Of a stretch of DNA of 11,969 nt, positions 6,133-11,969 are shown piece after piece. The notes beneath the pieces are model-generated. The model did no database searches, was not told where the DNA came from, and saw only the letters and a list, made by a program, of their open reading frames with translations. Position numbers and translations under genes: made by a program. How positions within the stretch are numbered: position 1 is the stretch's first letter; each line of letters begins with the position of its first letter. Source of the DNA: an uncultured Chthoniobacterales bacterium (GTDB taxonomy: Bacteria; Verrucomicrobiota; Verrucomicrobiia; Chthoniobacterales; CAKUMP01); the NCBI GenBank assembly GCA_934667795.1, contig CAKUMP010000049.1, positions 1 to 11,969 of the forward strand. The letters are read 5' to 3'.

Positions 6133-7467
6133 ATGTCAGAAAAGGCACTTTCCCGGTTAATGGAGTTTTTGAGTATTCCGAGTATTTCTACGGATAAGGA
6201 TTATGAAGAAGACATGCGACGTTGCAGTCGCTGGCTGGAACGGGAATTTGAGTCGATGGGCATGATGTGTGACCCCTTTGAAACAGGAGGACATCCGGTG
6301 GTGCTTGCCTGGACGAAGCCGGTGCCGGGAAAACGGACAGTGCTCATTTATGGCCATTACGATGTGCAGCCGGTGGACCCTTTATCTGCATGGGATTCCG
6401 ATCCCTTTTCTCCTGAAATTCGAGATGGGAAAATTTTTGCACGTGGGGCAACAGACAATAAAGGGCAGATCTATGCGCACATGACAGGAGTTGCTGAGGC
6501 GTTAAAAATTCAGGGAGAGTTGCCGGTCAATATTATTTTTCTGGTTGAGGGAGAAGAAGAAATTGGTAGTCCGAATTTGCGTGGGTTTTTGGAAGCCAAT
6601 CGGGAACGGCTGGCGTGTGATATTATTGTGGTTTCGGACACATCCATGGTGGCACCCGGGATCGGGACATTGACGTATGGATTACGCGGAATTGCTGCGA
6701 TGGAAGTCATGGTACATGGCCCGAAAATGGATTTACATTCGGGGATGTATGGGGGTGCAGTTGCAAATCCGGCGACGGTGACTGCACAACTGGTTTCGAC
6801 TTTGCATGATGAAAATGGAAGCGTTGCGATTGACGGGTTTTACGAAGGCGTAACGGAATTGCATCCATGGGAACGGGAACAGTGGCGTAATTTGCCATTT
6901 AATGATGCCGAATTAATCCGGATTACCGGGGTCCCTGCCCTGGCGGGAGAAGCCGGCTATTCCGGTGTGGAACGGATATGGACAAGACCCACGGCAGAAG
7001 TAAATGGCTTGACCAGTGGGTATCAGGGAGAAGGGACAAAAACTGTCATTCCCTCGTGGGCACGAATTAAGCTGACCTTTCGTTTAGTGCCTGGACAGGA
7101 TACAGAACATGTTCTGGAGCTGGCAGAAAAGCATTTTCAGAAACATTGTCCGCCTTCTGTTCGGCTGGAAATCAAGAAAGGCCATGCCGGGAAGCCCTAT
7201 TTGTTTGATCCCAAACATCCGGACGCGCTTGCCGCACAAGCGGCGCTGCGAGAAGTTTTTGAAGGAGATATTGCACTGATACGCGAGGGCGGAAGTATTC
7301 CGATTGTGGAAACGTTTCAGGAAATATTAGGCGTACCAACGCTGCTTGCAGGCCTGGCATTGCCGGACTGTAATGCACACTCCCCGAACGAATCGTTTTT
7401 AGTCGATAACTTTGTAAAAGGGATTCAATTAAATCAAGAACTGCTAAGAGCGCTGGCACGCAAGTAA
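6133..7467 (+). CDS. M20-family metallopeptidase, cytosolic nonspecific dipeptidase-like
   Basis: This 444-aa protein matches the M20 dipeptidase/carnosinase-like group in length and order. The metal and catalytic set is complete: H75 and D77 in 'YGHYDVQP', D108 in 'GATDNKGQ', 'EGEEEIGS' (E142 as general base, E143 as metal ligand), D169 in 'VVSDTS', and H416 in 'CNAHSPNE'. 'DLHSGMYGG' (H202) marks the dimerisation-domain insertion. No signal peptide is seen. It should hydrolyse dipeptides in the cytoplasm with a di-zinc or similar centre; exact substrate unknown, and a related amidohydrolase activity is possible. It starts 51 bp after the DUF1980 gene on the same strand. The stretch before ATG 6133 is A/T-rich (AAAACAGAAAATAAAT) with no Shine-Dalgarno. 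Co-transcription with the upstream pair is plausible but not shown. Confidence 0.92.
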   Translation: MSEKALSRLMEFLSIPSISTDKDYEEDMRRCSRWLEREFESMGMMCDPFETGGHPVVLAWTKPVPGKRTVLIYGHYDVQPVDPLSAWDSDPFSPEIRDGKIFARGATDNKGQIYAHMTGVAEALKIQGELPVNIIFLVEGEEEIGSPNLRGFLEANRERLACDIIVVSDTSMVAPGIGTLTYGLRGIAAMEVMVHGPKMDLHSGMYGGAVANPATVTAQLVSTLHDENGSVAIDGFYEGVTELHPWEREQWRNLPFNDAELIRITGVPALAGEAGYSGVERIWTRPTAEVNGLTSGYQGEGTKTVIPSWARIKLTFRLVPGQDTEHVLELAEKHFQKHCPPSVRLEIKKGHAGKPYLFDPKHPDALAAQAALREVFEGDIALIREGGSIPIVETFQEILGVPTLLAGLALPDCNAHSPNESFLVDNFVKGIQLNQELLRALARK

Positions 7468-7472
7468 GGAAA

Positions 7473-7489
7473 ATCTCTTCGTGTGAGAT
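7473..7489. terminator. Weak hairpin in the convergent gap between the peptidase gene and gcvP
   Basis: ATCTC (7473-7477) pairs with GAGAT (7485-7489) around a 7-nt loop in the 25-bp gap between the two converging genes. Neither strand has a proper T-tract after it, and the stem is only 5 bp. If it acts at all it could serve both transcripts; Rho-dependent ending or read-through is equally possible. Confidence 0.22.
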
Positions 7490-7492
7490 AAT

Positions 7493-10360
7493 TCAGGAAA
7501 AATCTTCCATGGGCGGGCAGGAGCAGATCAGGTTTCGGTCGCCATAGACGTTATCGATACGCGAAACTACCGGCCAGAATTTATAATCATAATTCCATGG
7601 CGTTGGGTAAGCGGCCTGCTTGCGTGAATAGGCATGGGGCCAATTATCCTCGACCAGATCGGCGGCTGGATGAGGCGCATTTTTCAGTGCATTATCGACT
7701 TTGTCCGCCTTGCCGTGCTGGATATCCTGAATTTCCTGATGGATGGAAATCATGGCATCGCAGAAGCGATCGAGTTCTTCTTTGGATTCGCTTTCTGTGG
7801 GTTCGATCATGAGTGTTCCGACTACTGGCCAGGACATCGTAGGGGCGTGGTAGCCATAGTCCATCAGACGTTTTGCAACATCTTCCACTTCGACATCGGT
7901 CGATGCCTTGTAGGGGCGCAGGTCCACAATGCATTCGTGGGCGACGAAGCCGACCGCACCGCGATAAAGTACCGGGAAGTAAGGATCCAGACGTTTTGCA
8001 ATATAATTGGCATTCAGAATGGCCAGTTGCGTTGCTTTCAGGAGGCCATCAGCGCCCATGGTGCGGATATACATCCATGGAATCACCAGAATGCCTGCGC
8101 TGCCCCAATGGGTGGCCGAGATTGCGCCTGTTTCAGATTTTTTATTGACGGTTTCATGTCCCGGCAGGAAGGGAATGAGGTGAGATGCCACGCAGATCGG
8201 GCCAACTCCCGGACCGCCTCCGCCGTGTGGGATACAAAATGTCTTATGCAGATTCAGGTGGCAAACATCCGCGCCATAATCACCAGGACGGCAAACCCCG
8301 ACCTGTGCGTTCATGTTTGCTCCATCTAAATAAACCTGTCCGCCATGGGAGTGAATAATTTCACAAATCTGTCGGATAGTCGTTTCAAAAACGCCATGGG
8401 TGGAAGGGTAAGTGATCATCGCTGCGGCAAGCGATTCGGAAAACTGTTCTGCTTTTTTCTCCAGATCGGAAACATCGATATTTCCATTGGTGTCGCAGAC
8501 CACCGGGACGACTTTCATCCCGGCCATCACCGCACTGGCAGGGTTTGTGCCATGGGCGGATTGAGGGATCAAGCACACGTTTCGGTGTGCGTCTCCTTTG
8601 TTTAAATGGTATCCGCGGATAGCAAGAAGTCCGGAGTATTCTCCTTGAGAGCCCGCGTTCGGTTGCAGGCTGGTGGCTGCAAAGCCTGTGATTTCACTTA
8701 ACCAGGATTCCAGCTGGCTTAACATTTCCAGATAGCCTTCCGCCTGATTCAGGGGCGCAAAAGGATGGATGGACGCAAATTCCGGCCAACTGATCGGGTA
8801 CATCTGGGATGTCGCATTCAGCTTCATTGTGCAGGAACCGAGCGGGATCATTGCCTGGGTTAACGACAAATCACGGCTTTCGAGTTTCCGCATATAGCGA
8901 AGCATCAGCGTTTCGGAATGGTATTTATTGAAAATCGGATGCGTGAGGTATTCCGAAGTACGGCTAAATGCGAACGGATGTAAAGTCGTAGAAATTTTTT
9001 CCGAAATTTCGAGCGTATTAGCTGAAGATTTTACTCCAAAAATAGCCAGAAGCGACGTGAGGTCTGTCACGGTTTCGTCCAGTGCAACGCTCAAAGAAGT
9101 TTCAGAAAGATGGCGGAGGTTGGTCTGGTGTTGTTTCGCATTCGCATGGAAACCGGCAATTTGTTCCGGAGTACCGGAGAGCACAAGGGTGTCAAAAACG
9201 GGTGCGGAAGTATCCACCTGGATTCCTGCTTCCAGCAATGCCTGCGCAAGGCGAAGGGTCTGTAAATGCACAGACTGTGCGATTGCTTTCAGTCCTTCAG
9301 GGCCATGATATACGGCGTACATCGACGCCATGACAGCCAGAAGTGCCTGTGCGGTACAGATATTACTGGTGGCTTTGTCGCGGCGAATATGTTGTTCGCG
9401 TGTCTGCATGGCCAGACGTAATCCCGGACGTCCATGTGCGTCTTTGGAAACCCCGATGACCCGTCCGGGCATCGAACGTTTATGCACTTCGCGAGTGGCA
9501 AAAAACGCAGCATGTGGCCCCCCGAAGCCGAGTGGAACCCCAAAGCGTTGAGAGTTTCCTATCGCAATATCCGCACCGAATTCCCCTGGCGAACGGAGGA
9601 GTGTCAGCGCCAGTAAATCGGTTGCAACAATCAAAAGCCCACCTGCGGCATGGATTGCTTCCCCGATTTTTTCAAAATCTTCCACTTTCCCATGGGTATC
9701 CGGGTACTGGACAAGTGCAGCAAATGTTTTGTCGCAAAATGTGAACTCTGTATGGGAGCAAACGACGACTTCAATATCCAGAGGAAGTGCCCGTGTGCGG
9801 AGGACTTCAATGGTTTGCGGGTGGCAGGAAGAAGAAACGAGGAAACGGTTTGCATCCTTGTTTTTGTGATGGCGCAGGGCCATCGTCATCGCTTCTGCGG
9901 CGGCGGTCGCTTCGTCCAGCAGCGAAGCATTTGCAATTTCCAGTCCGGTCAGATCTGCGACCATCGTCTGGAAATTGAGCAATGCTTCCAGGCGTCCCTG
10001 AGAAATTTCTGCCTGGTACGGTGTATAGGAAGTGTACCAGCCTGGATTTTCCAGAACGTTGCGCTGAATCACAGGTGGGGTGTACGTGTTGTAATACCCT
10101 TGCCCGATCAGAGAACGAAACACCTTGTTGCGAGAAGCCAGGGTGCGCAGTTCCTGCAACGCATCTGCCTCTGTGGCTGCCGTTGGTAATTGCAGATCTT
10201 TTTGCAAACGGATATCTGCAGGGATCACGGCATCCATCAATTGTTCCAGGGAGTCAACTTCCAGTTCCTGAAGCATGGTTGCGGTTTCCTGGGCATCGGG
10301 CCCCAGGTGACGATCGACAAAGGCATGGGCAGGAACAGTAGAAAAATTTGAAAGAGCCAT
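7493..10360 (-). CDS. gcvP: Glycine dehydrogenase (decarboxylating), P protein of the glycine cleavage system
   Basis: At 955 aa this is the full-length, single-chain P protein (E. coli GcvP is about 957 aa), with both halves present: residues about 12-440 and 455-950. It uses PLP to decarboxylate glycine and passes the aminomethyl group to lipoyl-GcvH. Visible motifs: 'DRHLGPDAQE' near the N-terminus, 'IPLGSCTMKLNA' (K513), 'HGTNPASAVMAG', 'DGANMNAQVG', and the PLP-lysine segment 'NLHKTFCIPHGGGGPG' with K706. ATG 10360 gives the normal family N-terminus, but no Shine-Dalgarno lies before it (CATTAATATTCT on the coding strand). It is the last gene of gcvT-gcvH-gcvP, 62 bp after gcvH. Its end lies 25 bp from the convergent peptidase stop. 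No disruption or missing residue was seen. Confidence 0.98.
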   Translation of the reverse strand: MALSNFSTVPAHAFVDRHLGPDAQETATMLQELEVDSLEQLMDAVIPADIRLQKDLQLPTAATEADALQELRTLASRNKVFRSLIGQGYYNTYTPPVIQRNVLENPGWYTSYTPYQAEISQGRLEALLNFQTMVADLTGLEIANASLLDEATAAAEAMTMALRHHKNKDANRFLVSSSCHPQTIEVLRTRALPLDIEVVVCSHTEFTFCDKTFAALVQYPDTHGKVEDFEKIGEAIHAAGGLLIVATDLLALTLLRSPGEFGADIAIGNSQRFGVPLGFGGPHAAFFATREVHKRSMPGRVIGVSKDAHGRPGLRLAMQTREQHIRRDKATSNICTAQALLAVMASMYAVYHGPEGLKAIAQSVHLQTLRLAQALLEAGIQVDTSAPVFDTLVLSGTPEQIAGFHANAKQHQTNLRHLSETSLSVALDETVTDLTSLLAIFGVKSSANTLEISEKISTTLHPFAFSRTSEYLTHPIFNKYHSETLMLRYMRKLESRDLSLTQAMIPLGSCTMKLNATSQMYPISWPEFASIHPFAPLNQAEGYLEMLSQLESWLSEITGFAATSLQPNAGSQGEYSGLLAIRGYHLNKGDAHRNVCLIPQSAHGTNPASAVMAGMKVVPVVCDTNGNIDVSDLEKKAEQFSESLAAAMITYPSTHGVFETTIRQICEIIHSHGGQVYLDGANMNAQVGVCRPGDYGADVCHLNLHKTFCIPHGGGGPGVGPICVASHLIPFLPGHETVNKKSETGAISATHWGSAGILVIPWMYIRTMGADGLLKATQLAILNANYIAKRLDPYFPVLYRGAVGFVAHECIVDLRPYKASTDVEVEDVAKRLMDYGYHAPTMSWPVVGTLMIEPTESESKEELDRFCDAMISIHQEIQDIQHGKADKVDNALKNAPHPAADLVEDNWPHAYSRKQAAYPTPWNYDYKFWPVVSRIDNVYGDRNLICSCPPMEDFS

Positions 10361-10422
10361 AGAATATTAATGGATGAACAAAACGAAGTTATTGTTTGTT
10401 AATTTTTATCAATAGGAAAATG

Positions 10423-10800
10423 TCAGGAAATCTGGGCTGCGTAATCGGCAGAAGATTTCAATCCATCCAGGTCTGCCGGATTGGTCAGGCGGATTTTGAA
10501 AAGCCAGCCGTCTGTAAACGCAGAGGTATTGATCAATGCGGGATCATCCTGTAACGCTTCGTTTACTTCGAGGATTTCTCCGGAGACCGGGGAATAAATA
10601 TCACTGGCAGCTTTGACGGATTCCACAACTGCGACCGGATCACCGGCGCCAGCTTCTCTGCCGACTTTCGGCAATTCCACGTACACAATATCCGTTAATT
10701 CCTGTTGCGCGTGATCTGTAATTCCCACAGTTCCGATATCTCCTTCTACAGAGATCCACTCATGAGATTCGGCATATTTAAGATTTTCTGGAATGTTCAT
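10423..10800 (-). CDS. gcvH: Glycine cleavage system H protein (lipoyl carrier)
   Basis: This 125-aa protein has the normal GcvH length. It shuttles the aminomethyl intermediate between P and T proteins on a lipoyl-lysine arm. The lipoylated lysine is K63 in 'ESVKAASDIYSPVSGE'; 'SHEWISVEG' near the start and 'GITDHAQQELTDIVYVELP' are standard. ATG 10800 (MNIPENLKYAESHEW) is chosen because it begins at the family N-terminus and lies 19 bp after the gcvT stop. The frame stays open further upstream only by running into gcvT coding sequence. No Shine-Dalgarno is seen (CATTTATTACTATT before ATG). Modification requires LipA/LipB or LplA elsewhere in the genome. Confidence 0.98.
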   Translation of the reverse strand: MNIPENLKYAESHEWISVEGDIGTVGITDHAQQELTDIVYVELPKVGREAGAGDPVAVVESVKAASDIYSPVSGEILEVNEALQDDPALINTSAFTDGWLFKIRLTNPADLDGLKSSADYAAQIS

Positions 10801-10819
10801 AATAGTAATAAATGAAAGG

Positions 10820-11905
10820 TTAAGATTTTTTATAGAGGGGTTTTTTCTGAATAGTAGCGGGGAAAAGTTTTCCGCGGATATCGATGGAAATGGAAGTTCC
10901 CGGAGTGGCGATAGGGGTGGGGAGGTATGCCATTCCGATACCGATATCGAGCGAGGGAGAGAGTGTGCCACTGGTGATTTCAGAGATAACCTCTCCATTG
11001 TGAAGGATCGGGTAATGGGCGCGTGGAGGAGGCGTTTTTCCATCCATTTTGAAAGCCACCAGACGTGTGGGTACTCCTTTTGCTTTTTGATCTCTTAAAA
11101 CATCGAGCCCAATAAAATGTTCTTTATTTAAATCGACAAAAAACCCAAGCCCCGCTTCGAGAGGCGTTTTTTCAGGTGAAAGATCAGAACCATTTAATGG
11201 ATAACAAACTTCCAGACGCAGCGTGTCTCGCGATCCCAGACCGCAAGGCGTCACTCCGTCGGCCAGGAGTGCGTTCCACCATTCTCTTCCTTTTTGAGCA
11301 GGAATAAAAAATTCAAATCCATCTTCACCGGTGTAGCCGGTGCGACTGATCCAACTGTCGTGTTCCGGCAGATTGGCAATCTGGTTTCTTTCAGGGAAAA
11401 TAAAATCCGGCCCCAGGAGTTTCCGGGCATGTTTTTCCGCATCCGGGCCTTGAAGCGCTAACCCTGCGTAAACTCCACTGAGAGATTCAATAGGAACCGC
11501 CTGGGTATTGTGCTTCTGCAGCCATGCCAAATCTTCATCGATTTTGGAAGCATTGATGATCAAAAGATAACGCTCCGTTTCCAGACAAAAGACATATAAA
11601 TCATCAATTACACCTCCTTGCGGGTTTAACAAAAACGTGTATTGGCCCTGGCTAGGGGACAAATTGTGAATTTGATTGGAAAGTAATTCGTTGAGCCATG
11701 AAGCGGCTTGTGGCCCGCTCACCAGAAGTTGCCCCATATGGGAAATATCAAAGAGTCCCGCCTGATTGCGCACCGCAAGATGTTCCTGGCGAATCCCCTG
11801 GTATTGAACCGGCATATCCCAGCCACCAAATCCTACCATGCGCGCATTCGCATTCAGGTGCTCTTGATGTAAAACTGTTTTCTTTAAATTTGTTGAAGTT
11901 TCCAC
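10820..11905 (-). CDS. gcvT: Aminomethyltransferase, T protein of the glycine cleavage system
   Basis: This 361-aa protein transfers the one-carbon unit from GcvH to tetrahydrofolate and releases ammonia. Family landmarks: 'LKKTVLHQEHLNANARMVGFGGWDMPVQY' begins at about residue 8 (quoted in part: 'GFGGWDMPVQY'), 'DISHMGQL', 'LNPQGGVIDDLYVF' with catalytic D101, 'SRTGYTGEDGFEFF', and 'GLGSRDTLRLEVCYPL' (R226). The C-terminal barrel domain is complete to 'QKKPLYKKS'. The start is GTG 11905: the codon two places upstream is a TGA stop and no in-frame ATG precedes the conserved N-terminus. It is first in the gcvT-gcvH-gcvP operon. The short upstream stretch shows a TTGACA element whose geometry would put transcription start at or next to the GTG. 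A dihydrolipoyl dehydrogenase gene is not in the window. Confidence 0.97.
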   Translation of the reverse strand: METSTNLKKTVLHQEHLNANARMVGFGGWDMPVQYQGIRQEHLAVRNQAGLFDISHMGQLLVSGPQAASWLNELLSNQIHNLSPSQGQYTFLLNPQGGVIDDLYVFCLETERYLLIINASKIDEDLAWLQKHNTQAVPIESLSGVYAGLALQGPDAEKHARKLLGPDFIFPERNQIANLPEHDSWISRTGYTGEDGFEFFIPAQKGREWWNALLADGVTPCGLGSRDTLRLEVCYPLNGSDLSPEKTPLEAGLGFFVDLNKEHFIGLDVLRDQKAKGVPTRLVAFKMDGKTPPPRAHYPILHNGEVISEITSGTLSPSLDIGIGMAYLPTPIATPGTSISIDIRGKLFPATIQKKPLYKKS

Positions 11906-11912
11906 TTCTCAT

Positions 11913-11941
11913 TTCGTATTCTGCATAAACCTAATTGTCAA
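11913..11941 (-). promoter_or_regulatory. Candidate promoter of the gcvTHP operon
   Basis: On the minus strand a perfect TTGACA (-35, 11941-11936) is followed after 17 bp by TACGAA (-10 candidate, 11918-11913, 3/6 match). Transcription would begin about 6-8 bp further on, around 11907-11905, at the GTG start of gcvT, so the mRNA might be leaderless. The -10 is poor, and a second promoter beyond the window edge is possible. No glycine riboswitch fits in the 64 bp visible. Confidence 0.35.
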
Positions 11942-11969
11942 TAATCTCTTCTTCTGTTTTCAACGCTTG

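Noticed and set aside
7634..8329. Plus-strand open frame of 231 codons opposite gcvP
   Set aside because: Antisense shadow of a complete, conserved gene. No family motif; residues follow the complement of GcvP codons. Frames at 9650-10189, 9982-10341 and 8928-9308 were rejected for the same reason.
10361..10422. Hairpin AACAAA...TTTGTT in the gcvH-gcvP gap as an internal terminator
   Set aside because: The stem is A/T-only with a long loop, so it is unlikely to stop transcription; it is probably just an A/T-rich spacer.
10801..11043. N-terminal extension of gcvH by 81 codons
   Set aside because: It would overlap gcvT coding sequence in another frame and has no similarity to GcvH; the family N-terminus starts exactly at ATG 10800.
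11906..11969. Glycine riboswitch upstream of gcvT
   Set aside because: Glycine riboswitches often precede gcv operons, but the visible 64 bp is too short for one, is A/T-rich, and shows no paired aptamer stems. One farther upstream, outside the window, cannot be excluded.

Overview
The window looks like chromosome from a Gram-negative, diderm bacterium of moderate G+C. The best guess is the Verrucomicrobiota/PVC group. That guess rests on a large autotransporter whose passenger combines T5SS/PEP-CTERM-type repeats with autotransporter-associated beta-strand repeats, and on several genes without a visible Shine-Dalgarno sequence. It is an inference, not a demonstrated placement.

Layout. Positions 1-3999 (+) hold the 3' part of a type V autotransporter gene. 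It is open at the left edge and shows near-identical 150-bp tandem repeats, three diverged beta-helix modules, a linker and a complete C-terminal beta-barrel ending in Phe. A 211-bp gap (4000-4210) carries a small palindrome, a 9-bp triple repeat running into GGCGCGCC, and a possible promoter. Then come three co-directional genes: a UPF0718/PF03773-type membrane permease (4211-5200), a TIGR03943/DUF1980-type partner protein with a His/Asp-rich loop that overlaps it by ATGA (5197-6081), and an M20-family metallodipeptidase (6133-7467). After a 25-bp convergent gap the minus strand carries gcvP, gcvH and gcvT, transcribed from right to left as gcvT-gcvH-gcvP. A TTGACA promoter candidate lies just upstream of gcvT near the right edge.

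Function. The gcv genes encode the P, H and T proteins of the glycine cleavage system. Together with a dihydrolipoyl dehydrogenase, not present here, they convert glycine and tetrahydrofolate to CO2, NH3, NADH and 5,10-methylene-THF. The permease/DUF1980 pair is a recurrent, poorly characterised two-gene unit. Conserved Cys residues in the permease, plus a CC pair, a six-His loop and a CCAGDA motif in the partner, point to metal handling, but the substrate cannot be read from sequence. The M20 peptidase keeps every metal ligand and may be co-transcribed with the pair or simply follow it. Most of the window is well-known biology. The less explained parts are the autotransporter passenger architecture, the metal-binding features of the membrane pair, the short repeats at 4002-4098, and the apparently SD-less or leaderless starts.
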